Positions 1-8,071 of a stretch of DNA of 33,540 nucleotides are shown piece by piece (within the stretch, counting starts at the first letter, position 1; each line of letters starts with the position of its first letter). The DNA comes from CAZDBA01 sp964503615. Lineage in GTDB: Bacteria; Planctomycetota; Planctomycetia; Pirellulales; Pirellulaceae. The notes under the pieces are model-generated. The model saw only the letters and a program-made list of their open reading frames with translations. It was not told the DNA's origin and ran no database searches. The translations under genes and the position numbers were made by a program. The stretch covers positions 1 to 33,540 of the forward strand of contig CAZDBA010000035.1 in the NCBI GenBank assembly GCA_964503615.1, written 5' to 3'.

Positions 1-53
1 ACTGCTTTTTTCAATCTTCGCAATTTCGAAATTCAACTATCAAGAAGTAAGCT

Positions 54-797
54 ATGGATCGTAGGGAACTTATCAAATTTGTTGCGGGAACCGTTGCGGT
101 TTCGACTTTGGTCAAAAAAGGAACTGCATCCGTTCAAGAAGACGAAACGGTGCTCGAAGATGGAGCAGTGATCCTGTTTCAAGGCGATTCGATCACCGAT
201 GCGCACCGGGACAAAAAGAAGTTTGCCGACCGAGCTAACGACCCGCGCGCCTTAGGGGATGGCTATCCGTTTTTGATTGCCGGCCCCGTATTGAAAGACA
301 ATCCCTCCAAAGGTTTCAAGGTTTTCAATCGCGGAATCAGTGGCCACAAAGTTCCGGACTTGCAGAGACGCTGGCAAAAAGATTGCCTTGATATGAAACC
401 GGCTCTATTGAGTATCCTAGTTGGAGTCAACGATATCTGGCATAAGATGAATGGACGCTATGACGGGACGGTGGACGATTACCGAACTGGCTTTACAGAG
501 CTGTTGGCCGGAACCAAAGAGGCTTTACCCGATTTGAAACTGGTGGTTTGCGAGCCGTTTGCTCTGCGTTGCGGCGCAGTGAAAGACGCTTGGTTCCCTG
601 AGTTCGATCAACGACGTGCGGTCGCAGCCGAGGTTGCCGAGGCGGCCGGCGCGATCTGGGTTCCCTTTCAAGCAATGTTCGATATGGCGATTGAAGAAGG
701 AACCAAGCCTCAATACTGGGCTCCCGACGGCGTTCATCCTTCGATCGCCGGCCATACTTTGATGGCCGAGACATGGCGAAGTTGTGTTGGCGTCTAA
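54..797 (+). CDS. SGNH/GDSL-family hydrolase (lipase/esterase-like), probably exported
   Basis: A 247-residue protein of the SGNH hydrolase fold, which typically deacylates carbohydrates or lipids. Block I is GDSIT at 44-48 (nucleophile S46), block II is NRGISG at 92-97 (oxyanion G94), block III is GVND at 124-127 (N126), and block V is DGVHP at 225-229 (D225, H228). All catalytic residues are therefore present. The N-terminus begins MDRRELIKF followed by a short hydrophobic stretch to about residue 20, which resembles a twin-arginine signal, so export is likely but not certain. An AAGAAG-like ribosome binding site lies shortly upstream of the ATG. It is convergent with the kinase gene at 863-1909. 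The substrate cannot be told; planctomycetes carry many such enzymes, often tied to acetylated polysaccharides. Confidence 0.9.
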   Translation: MDRRELIKFVAGTVAVSTLVKKGTASVQEDETVLEDGAVILFQGDSITDAHRDKKKFADRANDPRALGDGYPFLIAGPVLKDNPSKGFKVFNRGISGHKVPDLQRRWQKDCLDMKPALLSILVGVNDIWHKMNGRYDGTVDDYRTGFTELLAGTKEALPDLKLVVCEPFALRCGAVKDAWFPEFDQRRAVAAEVAEAAGAIWVPFQAMFDMAIEEGTKPQYWAPDGVHPSIAGHTLMAETWRSCVGV

Positions 798-862
798 CCA
801 AACAGAAAACAGACCTGCATGTTTTCGTTCCGACCACGGGAAATTATTTGGCCGGAAAGCTG

Positions 863-1909
863 TTAAACGCTGCCTTTCAGCAAACTATCGCTGCGGAATT
901 TGTTGATGTCGTTCATCATTTCACGCATTGTTTGGTAGCGGTCGTTCGGGTTCTTGGCCATCGCTTTCAGGCAGATTTCCTCGAGTGCTTTTGGAATGAA
1001 GCGATGCTTAGCGACTGCGCTGGGGCGTTTGGGTTCGTTCGTAACGATGTTGTCAAACGTTTCCTTGATGTTGCGACCACGGAAAGGTTCGTGTTGGGCC
1101 AGCATTTCGTACATCACAATACCCAAGCTGAAAATATCGGTTCGCTCATCGATCATAGTCCGCCCAGTGACTTGTTCTGGTGACATATACAAAGGCGTAC
1201 CACTACGCTGGCCTTTGGTTCCATCAACACCTTCATTGGGCATCCCCCAAACTTTAGCCGCCCCCCAATCGATCAAGGTGACTTCGCCAAACATTCCAAC
1301 GATGATGTTCTCCGGTTTGACGTCTCTGTGAATAACGCCTCGGGCATGCGCGTACGCCAATGCGTCACCTACTTGGTTCAAAATGTTGAGCAGCCGATTA
1401 AGGTCGAATTCAGTCTCAAAAGCCTCTACTCTTCGCGCGAGGCCAACGATGATTTGGAACAGGGTGTAGCCCGAGATCTTCTTCATCGCGAAATACCAAT
1501 CGCCCTGATCATTTTGGCCAAGCTCATAAAGAGGTGCGGTAGCTGGATGCTGAAGCTGAGCCGTGATGCGCGCCTCACGAATCAGACGCCGAAGTTCAAG
1601 GTCGTCCGATTTCAGTTCGGGTAACAACATTTTCAAGACCACGCGGCGGCCAAGATTGGTGTCTTTGCACGAGATCAAACGGGCTTTGCCGCCACGGCTA
1701 AGCTCACGAAAGTTTGAGTAACGCTGGAAGTTGTTGGTGATCTTCTCCGGGGGTTGGCCTTGGATATCTGCAACGAAAATCATCTTCAATCCATCTTCGC
1801 CGGGCGGAGCCTCCCTGAGTTGGATCTTTGGCTGTGCGTTCTGTTGAGAATCGTCGTTAGGTTTAGAGGTCATTTCAGGTCCAGAATCGCATTCAACGCG
1901 GGGCATCAT
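863..1909 (-). CDS. Serine/threonine protein kinase (soluble, Hanks type)
   Basis: A 348-residue eukaryote-like kinase. Visible elements are a glycine-rich loop region around 71-78, the ATP-anchoring lysine in VVLK (K93), a likely alpha-C glutamate (E112), the catalytic loop HRDVKPEN at 194-201 (D196, K198), DWG in place of DFG at 214-216, and GTPLYMSPEQ at 237-246 as the activation-loop end. All residues needed for phosphotransfer are present. No transmembrane segment or extracellular sensor domain follows the kinase domain, so it is probably cytoplasmic. About 60 N-terminal residues precede the kinase domain and look polar and low-complexity. Two adjacent ATGs occur at the start and a third at codon 13, so the exact start is uncertain. 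The target is unknown. Confidence 0.93.
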   Translation of the reverse strand: MMPRVECDSGPEMTSKPNDDSQQNAQPKIQLREAPPGEDGLKMIFVADIQGQPPEKITNNFQRYSNFRELSRGGKARLISCKDTNLGRRVVLKMLLPELKSDDLELRRLIREARITAQLQHPATAPLYELGQNDQGDWYFAMKKISGYTLFQIIVGLARRVEAFETEFDLNRLLNILNQVGDALAYAHARGVIHRDVKPENIIVGMFGEVTLIDWGAAKVWGMPNEGVDGTKGQRSGTPLYMSPEQVTGRTMIDERTDIFSLGIVMYEMLAQHEPFRGRNIKETFDNIVTNEPKRPSAVAKHRFIPKALEEICLKAMAKNPNDRYQTMREMMNDINKFRSDSLLKGSV

Positions 1910-2119
1910 TAATTGTATAGAAGCAAACGACTCGTGCGATTACAAATTCCAATAAAACGTTGCTCGTGGCGATCTTCTTAATTGCAAGTTCTTAAGTTTC
2001 TGGCCACAGATCTTCCCAGTCCCGGATGGGATGAAGAGCCAGCCCGAGGACCAAAAAACACTCACTTTGCAAAAGCCGGGAATTGGCGTCGTTCTAACCT
2101 CTGTCTCTTTAAGCCCTAT

Positions 2120-2144
2120 CTCGAAAGGCTCGAAAGGCCGAAAG
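2120..2144. repeat. 9-bp tandem repeat, about 2.7 copies
   Basis: CTCGAAAGG occurs at 2120-2128 and again at 2129-2137, followed by a partial copy CCGAAAG to 2144. It is intergenic. Short intergenic tandem duplications recur in this window (near 6885, 17718 and 20564). Confidence 0.75.
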
Positions 2145-2211
2145 TGATGGAACTGGGAAAGCGTGGCACAGAGTTGCTCACCTAAGGGGAATCCTGAAAA
2201 AAAACAAGCAA

Positions 2212-2228
2212 AAATATTCGTAATATTT
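2212..2228. repeat. AT-rich inverted repeat
   Basis: AAATATT and AATATTT form a perfect 7-bp inverted repeat around a CGT spacer, 146 bp upstream of the secreted-protein start. It could be an operator or a chance AT-rich palindrome. Confidence 0.45.
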
Positions 2229-2373
2229 AAACGAAGCGGTTATAAAGAATCCTTTACAGAACTATGAGTGTTTCTACACGCTGAATAACGTCTGTCAAAT
2301 AGTGATCTTCGTCTCACCCAAATGGGTTCGTTTGATCTAATTACGTCGCTGTACTTTTCCAAGGAATTTTCCA

Positions 2374-3198
2374 ATGAAAAAACTTTTTTTAGCAGCTTTG
2401 ATCGCGCTGTCTGCTGTGGCAAATCTACAAGCGCAAACCACCACTGTAACCACAACCACTGTCGCCCCGACGACTGACTTAGTGGCTTCGCAACCGGAGG
2501 GTGGCCTGCAATATTTGGTGGACGCAACAAGAGATCCCGGGCAGGGCCAGACGTTTTCACTTCCCAACGATTTTACGATCGAGGCGCTTACCATTCAAAT
2601 CGGAACGGATGATCGTGGCGCTCAGGGCCCGGCCGAAGATGCAGCTGCCTTGAGTTTGAACATTTATCAACTCCCTATTGATCCGATGTCAGGCGATCCC
2701 GTGCTTACATTCGACGAGACTACGCTTCTGGGTTCATTCAGTGACCCGACTGCCGCAACCTTTGATGCAACCGATGCGATTGAAACTCCGCTCTTCTTGA
2801 CATTTGATCTCGATGCGGCCAGTACTGATACCTTGGGCACGCTCAGCGCTAACACGTTGTACGCGTTCACAATCACTACTACCAGTATGACGGACCCTAG
2901 CTTCAGGATCGAGCGCTCGTTGACGGATGTGTTTGCCGATGGCAATGGTATCTTCACAGGTAACAACGGCCCTACTCTACGAGATCCCGATGACGCTGTT
3001 TTCTTCCTTCAAGGAATGACGGATGCCGGCATTTTGGGAGATGTTAATTGTGACGGATCAGTAGACTTTGGTGACATCGCTCCCTTCATCACGCTGCTTT
3101 CCATGGGAGAATTTTCAGCTAAAGCCGATTTTGATCTTAATATGGTGGTGGATTTCTCAGATATCGCGCCCTTCATTATGGTTTTGGCGAGTCAGTAA
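2374..3198 (+). CDS. Secreted protein with dockerin-like C-terminal repeat
   Basis: A 274-residue protein with a clear Sec signal peptide (MKKLFLAALIALSAVANLQAQ, cleavage likely after about residue 21), then a threonine-rich segment, a beta-rich middle of unknown family, and a C-terminal module at about 219-274. That module has two EF-hand-like loops: DVNCDGSVDFGDI is canonical for dockerin type I, while DFDLNMVVDFSDI lacks the loop glycine. This DVNxDGxVDFxDIxPFI pattern is common at the ends of planctomycete exported proteins. The middle part may be a choice-of-anchor or PEP-like domain but is not recognised. No cohesin partner is visible in the window. A strong terminator follows directly, so it is probably monocistronic. 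Confidence 0.88.
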   Translation: MKKLFLAALIALSAVANLQAQTTTVTTTTVAPTTDLVASQPEGGLQYLVDATRDPGQGQTFSLPNDFTIEALTIQIGTDDRGAQGPAEDAAALSLNIYQLPIDPMSGDPVLTFDETTLLGSFSDPTAATFDATDAIETPLFLTFDLDAASTDTLGTLSANTLYAFTITTTSMTDPSFRIERSLTDVFADGNGIFTGNNGPTLRDPDDAVFFLQGMTDAGILGDVNCDGSVDFGDIAPFITLLSMGEFSAKADFDLNMVVDFSDIAPFIMVLASQ

Positions 3199-3217
3199 TC
3201 GCACTCCCGAAAATCAT

Positions 3218-3250
3218 AACCTGCTCTTCACACGGAGGGCAGGTTTTTTT
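3218..3250 (+). terminator. Rho-independent terminator after the dockerin-like gene
   Basis: AACCTGCTCT (3218-3227) pairs with AGGGCAGGTT (3236-3245) to make a 10-bp stem with one G-U pair and an 8-nt loop, running into seven T residues at 3244-3250. It starts 20 bp after the stop codon. Confidence 0.92.
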
Positions 3251-3715
3251 AATGCGCTGTCGAACTTCCGCACGATTCACCCTGACGTTGCCTTCTGATG
3301 TGGACTTGCCTGTGGGCTACGACCTCCGCAATCAACATCCGAATTGGCCTTGCTGTAGCGAACACGCTGGATGGCAGCATGTTGATCGTTTCACTGTTGT
3401 AATTGCCCAAGTTGGAATTGCAGCCATCAATCGGTGTCTTATGGGGTTGTGGGGCTCTTGGGATTTGGGCGGGCTAACTTTTTTGCACAACGTTGCGTGA
3501 ATTTCCAACCGTAGCGGTGTACCAAATGGATGCTAATGGGTAGAAAAGGAGCTGAAAATTTTGACAGCAATTCAGTCCGAAGCGTGAACAGTCCCCCCCT
3601 CGGCGCAGGCTTAGCACTGGGCTTCTTACGGAACACCGGAAGACGCAGACAGGACACGGCTGAATTGCGTATGTCCTTTGTGTAAATCGTTCCCTTTCCC
3701 GGAGAATTCGTCCGA
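3251..3715. other. Intergenic region upstream of glnII, no gene recognised
   Basis: These 465 bp lie between the terminator and the glnII start. Small reading frames here show no family resemblance. A TTGACA hexamer at 3561-3566 lacks a good -10 at 16-18 bp. No sigma-54 type GG-N10-GC element was recognised. The stretch presumably holds the glnII promoter and leader. Confidence 0.5.
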
Positions 3716-4729
3716 ATGAGTAAGTCGAAACTAGAATACTTATGGCTAGATGGCTATGAGCCCACACAAAGTCTTCGCAGCAAGACAAAAGTCGTTTCAG
3801 ACTTTAGCGGTGATCTGAAAGATTGCCCACAATGGTGCTTTGATGGAAGCTCCACTGAGCAAGCCGAAGGCAACTCGTCAGATTGTCTTTTGGAGCCAGT
3901 TGCGATCTTCCCTGATCCCGGTCGCAAGAATGCCTTCCTGGTTATGTGCGAAGTCCTCAATCCCGATGGCTCACCTCATCCATCAAACGGTCGCGCTACG
4001 ATTCAGGACGACGATGCTGATTTCTGGTTCGGTTTTGAGCAAGAGTATTTCCTTTGGGATGCCAAGACTGACCGCCCACCAGGATTCCCACCAGGCGGCT
4101 TCCCTGGTCCTCAGGGTCCTTACTACTGCTCAGTCGGAGCCTCGAATGCTTACGGTCGTGATATGATCGAAGAGCATCTTGATATGTGTCTCGACGCTGG
4201 CATCAACGTTGAAGGTATCAACGCCGAAGTTGCCGCTGGCCAGTGGGAATTCCAAGTATTCTCCAAAGGTGCGAAAGATGCGGGCGATCAGATTTGGGTC
4301 GCGCGTTACTTGCTTGAGCGATTGGGCGAAAAGTACGGTTTGGGCATCGAGTGGCATCCTAAGCCGCTTGGAAAGCTTGACTGGAACGGATCGGGTATGC
4401 ACGCCAACTTCTCCAACACAACCTTGCGTGAGTGCGGCGATCAGGCGACTTACGAAAAGATCTGTGAAGCGTTTGCGCCACGTGTTGCCGCGCACATCGC
4501 TGTTTACGGTGCTGACAACGATCAGCGTTTGACAGGTGCTCACGAGACGCAGCGAATCGACCAGTTCAGCTACGGTGTGTCGGATCGTGGTGCTTCGATT
4601 CGTATTCCTGTTGGAACGGTAACCAATGGTTGGAAGGGATGGTTGGAAGATCGTCGTCCTGCTTCTAACGCCGATCCTTATAAGGTCGCATCTGAGATCA
4701 TCACAACTGTTAAGGGTGCTGAAGTCTAA
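3716..4729 (+). CDS. glnII: Glutamine synthetase, type II (eukaryotic type)
   Basis: ATP-dependent amidation of glutamate to glutamine. At 337 residues it has the usual length of GSII and none of the longer GSI architecture. Diagnostic motifs are WCFDGSST near residue 40, EQEYF near 108, WEFQ near 178, GSGMHANFS near 232, the RLTGAHET block near 272, GVSDRGASIRIP near 289 and LEDRRPASNADPY near 311. It has no adenylylation-site region, as expected for GSII. GGAGA at 3701-3705 is a good ribosome binding site for the ATG at 3716. A terminator follows, so it is a separate transcription unit from the type I enzyme 250 bp downstream. Confidence 0.97.
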   Translation: MSKSKLEYLWLDGYEPTQSLRSKTKVVSDFSGDLKDCPQWCFDGSSTEQAEGNSSDCLLEPVAIFPDPGRKNAFLVMCEVLNPDGSPHPSNGRATIQDDDADFWFGFEQEYFLWDAKTDRPPGFPPGGFPGPQGPYYCSVGASNAYGRDMIEEHLDMCLDAGINVEGINAEVAAGQWEFQVFSKGAKDAGDQIWVARYLLERLGEKYGLGIEWHPKPLGKLDWNGSGMHANFSNTTLRECGDQATYEKICEAFAPRVAAHIAVYGADNDQRLTGAHETQRIDQFSYGVSDRGASIRIPVGTVTNGWKGWLEDRRPASNADPYKVASEIITTVKGAEV

Positions 4730-4768
4730 GCCGCTTTTCAACAGTTTTTGAAAGCTATTAAGAATATG

Positions 4769-4806
4769 AACGCTTGCCGCGGTGGTTTGCCCGGCAGGCG
4801 TTTTTT
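4769..4806 (+). terminator. Rho-independent terminator after glnII
   Basis: AACGCTTGCCG (4769-4779) pairs with CGGCAGGCGTT (4792-4802), an 11-bp stem with one G-U pair and a 12-nt loop, followed by a T run to 4806. Confidence 0.93.
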
Positions 4807-4978
4807 ATTGAATGTACCGGAGAAAGTTGCAACTTTTTGTCGGGCTACAGACGATCCAATGCAACTTCGGTAAACTGTTGGCGTTGTTTCGAGTGTGTAT
4901 CCACGCATTATTTTTTGATGAACGATTCCGTGTCGCTATTGGCAACGACGACACCGAAAATTTGCAGGCCGCGATTTT

Positions 4979-6391
4979 ATGAACCCAAAACAAATCCTTG
5001 CCCTGATCAAGGAAAAAGAAGTCCGAGCCGTCGATCTGAGGTTTATGGACTTTATTGGACTTTGGCAACACATTTCGATTCCGGCCGGTGCGTTGACCGA
5101 AAGCGATTTCGAAGACGGATTCGGATTTGATGGATCCAGCATTCGGGGTTGGCAAGCGGTAAACGAAAGTGACATGTTGTTGGTGCCTGACCCGACGTCT
5201 GTGTTCCTCGATCCGTTTACGCAGCTGGCCACGTTAAACATGATTTGCGACATTCAGGATCCCATAACGCGGGAAAGTTACAGTCGCGACCCCCGTTATA
5301 TCGCTAAAAAAGCGGTAGGTTACTTGCAGCGGTCTCGTGTTGCGGACACGGTCTATTTTGGACCGGAGGCCGAGTTCTTTATCTTCGACGATGTTCGCTA
5401 TGACCAGCGAGAGAACGAGGGGTTCTTTCACATCGACAGCGTAGAAGCCCAATGGAACCGGGGACGCGCTGAGGGGCCGAATCTTGGTCACAAGATTCGG
5501 CTCAAGCAAGGTTACGCGCCCTGCGCCCCTGTCGATCAAACGATGGATCTTCGCAATGAAATGATGCAAACGCTGATCGACATTGGGCTGGAGGTAGAGT
5601 GCCAACATCACGAGGTGGGTACAGCCGGCCAAGCGGAGATCGACTTGAAATTCGACGAGCTGGTCACGATGGCGGACAACGTCATGAAATACAAATACGT
5701 GATCAAGAATGTGGCGCATCGTAACGGTCGCACGGTCACGTTTATGCCTAAGCCGATTTTTGGTGAGAACGGATCGGGTATGCACATCCACCTTTCGTTT
5801 TGGAAAGACAACCAGCCTTTGTTTGCGGGAGATTGCTACGCTGGTTTAAGCGAGATGGCGCTCTACGCGATCGGCGGGATACTCAAACACGCCCCGGCGA
5901 TTTTGGCTTTTACCAATCCCACAACTAACAGCTACAAACGTTTGGTGCCGGGCTACGAAGCCCCAATCAACCTTGCCTACTCGCAGCGCAACCGATCGGC
6001 TGCCTGCCGAATCCCGATGTACAGCGCTTCGCCGAAAACGAAACGGATCGAGTTTCGCTGCCCTGATCCAAGCTCGAATCCCTACTTGGCGTTTTCCGCG
6101 CTGACGATGGCCGCGCTGGACGGAATCGAAAACAAAGTCGATCCAGGCGATCCGATGGACAAAGACATTTATGACTTGCCGCCTGAAGAAGCGGTTAACC
6201 TTGCCAAGACGCCCAATTCGTTATCTGCCGCGTTGGATGCATTGGAAGCGGACCACGAATTCCTTTTGCGCGGAGATGTTTTTACCAAAGACGTTATCGA
6301 AACCTGGCTGGACTACAAACGTGTTAACGAGGTTCAAGCGGTTGGCTTGCGGCCTCACCCCTACGAATTTTGTTTGTACTACGACGTTTAA
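4979..6391 (+). CDS. glnA: Glutamine synthetase, type I
   Basis: A 470-residue dodecameric-type glutamine synthetase, full length for the GSI-beta class. The N-terminal beta-grasp contains FGFDGSSIRGW (about 48-58). The catalytic domain carries GPEAEFF (128-134), GENGSGMHIH (262-271), the RLVPGYEAP block (321-329) and IEFRCPDPSSNPYLAF (357-372). IYDLPPEE places a tyrosine at 398, the position adenylylated by GlnE in enterobacterial GSI, so control by adenylylation is possible; glnE and glnB are not in the window. The ATG at 4979 has only a weak ribosome binding site. The 172-bp gap after the glnII terminator presumably holds its own promoter. The same reaction is encoded twice in tandem by non-homologous subfamilies. 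Confidence 0.97.
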   Translation: MNPKQILALIKEKEVRAVDLRFMDFIGLWQHISIPAGALTESDFEDGFGFDGSSIRGWQAVNESDMLLVPDPTSVFLDPFTQLATLNMICDIQDPITRESYSRDPRYIAKKAVGYLQRSRVADTVYFGPEAEFFIFDDVRYDQRENEGFFHIDSVEAQWNRGRAEGPNLGHKIRLKQGYAPCAPVDQTMDLRNEMMQTLIDIGLEVECQHHEVGTAGQAEIDLKFDELVTMADNVMKYKYVIKNVAHRNGRTVTFMPKPIFGENGSGMHIHLSFWKDNQPLFAGDCYAGLSEMALYAIGGILKHAPAILAFTNPTTNSYKRLVPGYEAPINLAYSQRNRSAACRIPMYSASPKTKRIEFRCPDPSSNPYLAFSALTMAALDGIENKVDPGDPMDKDIYDLPPEEAVNLAKTPNSLSAALDALEADHEFLLRGDVFTKDVIETWLDYKRVNEVQAVGLRPHPYEFCLYYDV

Positions 6392-6437
6392 GTCGTCCAG
6401 CCTCTGCAGTGAGCGAACTTTCAGTTAAGAACTTTTT

Positions 6438-6863
6438 ATGAATGATTCAATGAAAAAACATGTACTGATTTTATGTACGGGCAACTCATGTCGCTCTCAA
6501 ATGGCGGAGCGGATCTGGGAGTCACTGGGCGAAGGCTGGCAATGCGATTCGGCGGGTAGCAAGCCCTCGGGATACGTGCACCCGCTCGCTTTCGAAGCGT
6601 TAAAAGAGATTGACCTCAGCATCGAAGGGCTTCGCAGCAAGTCGATCGACGAGTTTTCCGAGCAGCAAGTCGATTTGGTTGTGACCGTATGCGACAATGC
6701 TGCGAACAGCTGCCCAACCTTGCCCGGCAAGCAAACGTTGCATTGGCCGTTTGATGATCCCGCTGACGCAGAGGGTAGTGACGAAGAAAAGATGGTGGTT
6801 TTTCGAAGAGTGCGAGATGAAATCCAGGAAGCGATTGCCAACTATCTAGCCAAAGGCAATTAA
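6438..6863 (+). CDS. arsC: Arsenate reductase, thioredoxin-coupled (LMW phosphatase fold)
   Basis: A 141-residue protein of the low-molecular-weight tyrosine phosphatase fold. The P-loop CTGNSCRS lies at 13-20 with nucleophile C13 and R19. C85 and C92 are separated by six residues (C-X6-C) in VCDNAANSCP, matching the resolving cysteine pair of the thioredoxin-linked ArsC class. The general-acid loop WPFDDP is at 103-108. The three-cysteine set favours arsenate reduction over tyrosine phosphatase activity. No arsenite efflux pump or ArsR regulator is adjacent, so it is an orphan ars gene here, 46 bp after glnA and possibly co-transcribed with it. An alternative start exists at the ATG four codons in. 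Confidence 0.92.
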   Translation: MNDSMKKHVLILCTGNSCRSQMAERIWESLGEGWQCDSAGSKPSGYVHPLAFEALKEIDLSIEGLRSKSIDEFSEQQVDLVVTVCDNAANSCPTLPGKQTLHWPFDDPADAEGSDEEKMVVFRRVRDEIQEAIANYLAKGN

Positions 6864-6884
6864 CCGCTGGAACCCAGCCGTAAA

Positions 6885-6911
6885 CGACGGAGTACAAGCG
6901 ACGGAGTACAA
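6885..6911. repeat. 14-bp tandem repeat running into an assembly gap
   Basis: CGACGGAGTACAAG occurs at 6885-6898 and again from 6899 to the gap edge. After the gap the sequence resumes with GGAGTACAA, a partial copy of the same unit. The unit contains GGAG, and the post-gap copy is the ribosome binding site of nadC. The array length is unknown. Confidence 0.85.
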
Positions 6912-7011
6912 NNNNNNNNNNNNNNNNNNNNNNNNNNNNNNNNNNNNNNNNNNNNNNNNNNNNNNNNNNNNNNNNNNNNNNNNNNNNNNNNNNNNNNNNN
7001 NNNNNNNNNNN
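6912..7011. other. Assembly gap (100 N)
   Basis: Exactly 100 undetermined bases, a conventional placeholder. The flanks are copies of one 14-bp repeat, so the gap probably reflects a tandem array that the assembler could not close. Confidence 0.98.
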
Positions 7012-7015
7012 GGAG
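7012..7015 (+). promoter_or_regulatory. Ribosome binding site of nadC within a tandem-repeat unit
   Basis: GGAG sits seven bases before the ATG at 7023. It is the last copy of the repeat seen at 6885-6911, so the array consists of repeated Shine-Dalgarno-like segments. Confidence 0.7.
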
Positions 7016-7022
7016 TACAAAC

Positions 7023-7955
7023 ATGGCAGCATCCAAATTCGAATTCGACGAACAAACCCGCGCCGATTGCCTGGTTTTGATCGATCAGGCTCTGGCCGAA
7101 GACCTCAATGGTACGGTCGACTGTACCAGTTGGTCGGTCGTACCGGAAAAAGTGACGGGAACCGCAAAATTCGTTTCACGAGAGGTGGGCGTGGCTTGCG
7201 GACTTCAGATTGCCGAACTGGTTTTGGCGCAGGCGGCACAACAGTTGGATTTGGAGTGTCACGTCAATGATGGTGACGAGATCGAAAAGGGCCAAGCGCT
7301 TGCAACGATCCGCGGTACGGCCAGAAAGATACTTTTGGTTGAGCGGACTTGTTTGAACTTTATGTGTCGTCTGTCCGGCATCAGTTCATTGGCCGCGCGT
7401 TTTGCCAAGCAAACGGAAGGCACCGCCGCAAAAGTCTACGACACCCGAAAAACGACTCCTGGCTGGCGCCGTTTGGAAAAATACGCGGTAAAATGTGGTG
7501 GTGGAGCGAACCACCGAATGGGTTTGTATGACGCGTTGATGATCAAAGATAACCACCTCGCGATGTTTAGCAGTGTGGTGGATCACGCAGAGAATACGAT
7601 CCCAGTAGCGCTCAAAAACGCACGGGAATGGATTGCCGAACATGCCAAAGAGCTGCCCCATGGCGACAAGACGATTTTACAAATAGAGGTCGACACGCTG
7701 GACCAATACCAAATCGCATTGGATTGTGATCCAGATATTATTTTGCTGGACAATATGAATACGGATCAGCTTCGCGAAGCGGTTTCGATTCGTGAACAGG
7801 AGTCAAAACATGGTGTCTTGTTGGAGGCCAGTGGGGGCGTAAATCTCGATACAGTTGGGGGCATCGCCCAGACAGGGGTCGAGCGGATCAGCGTTGGTGC
7901 CTTAACGCACTCGGCGATCAATTTCGACATTGGTCTGGATTGGACGATCGACTAA
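7023..7955 (+). CDS. nadC: Nicotinate-nucleotide pyrophosphorylase (carboxylating)
   Basis: Quinolinate phosphoribosyltransferase of NAD synthesis, which converts quinolinate and PRPP to nicotinate mononucleotide, CO2 and pyrophosphate. The 310-residue protein has the family layout. An N-terminal alpha/beta sandwich ends near the ERTCLNF helix (107-113). Then comes the barrel with TRKTTPG (141-147), KCGGGANHRMGL (157-168), the IKDNH loop (174-178), IEVDT (221-225), LLDNM (241-245), LEASGGV (267-273) and SVGALTHS (290-297). These are the substrate- and phosphate-binding segments, and none is disrupted. The start is fixed by GGAG at 7012. nadA and nadB are not nearby. The next 450 bp are noncoding, so transcription probably ends after it. 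Confidence 0.97.
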   Translation: MAASKFEFDEQTRADCLVLIDQALAEDLNGTVDCTSWSVVPEKVTGTAKFVSREVGVACGLQIAELVLAQAAQQLDLECHVNDGDEIEKGQALATIRGTARKILLVERTCLNFMCRLSGISSLAARFAKQTEGTAAKVYDTRKTTPGWRRLEKYAVKCGGGANHRMGLYDALMIKDNHLAMFSSVVDHAENTIPVALKNAREWIAEHAKELPHGDKTILQIEVDTLDQYQIALDCDPDIILLDNMNTDQLREAVSIREQESKHGVLLEASGGVNLDTVGGIAQTGVERISVGALTHSAINFDIGLDWTID

Positions 7956-8071
7956 TCGAAAGTTGCCTGTTTTGCAGCGTTTTTGCGGGGATTTTCTGCA
8001 TTCGGAAGTTTTTTCGGTTTGAGTTTTCCGTTTTATCAAGCGACTGGCTAACGACGACCTAGGTTTCTCAG

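Larger units (their letters stand above)
1910..2373. other. Intergenic region between divergent kinase and secreted-protein genes
   Basis: This 464-bp stretch separates the divergent genes at 863-1909 and 2374-3198, so it should hold both promoters. No convincing -35/-10 pair was found. It contains a 9-bp tandem repeat at 2120-2144 and an AT-rich inverted repeat at 2212-2228. A 67-codon TTG-start reading frame (1982-2185) has no recognisable features and is not called. Confidence 0.6.

Noticed and set aside
22..33. 12-bp palindrome AATTTCGAAATT upstream of the SGNH hydrolase gene
   Set aside because: A perfect dyad, but short, AT-rich and with no spacer; chance occurrence cannot be excluded.
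863..1909. Kinase as a pseudokinase because DFG reads DWG
   Set aside because: The ATP lysine, HRD aspartate and metal-binding Asp are all present, and DWG is frequent in bacterial Ser/Thr kinases.
1982..2185. 67-codon TTG-start reading frame
   Set aside because: No ribosome binding site, no recognisable protein character, and it covers the 9-bp tandem repeat in an intergenic region.
3561..3590. TTGACA as a -35 box upstream of glnII
   Set aside because: No acceptable -10 hexamer at 16-18 bp.
3252..3657. Several small reading frames on both strands upstream of glnII
   Set aside because: They overlap one another, have no ribosome binding sites and no family resemblance; likely chance frames.
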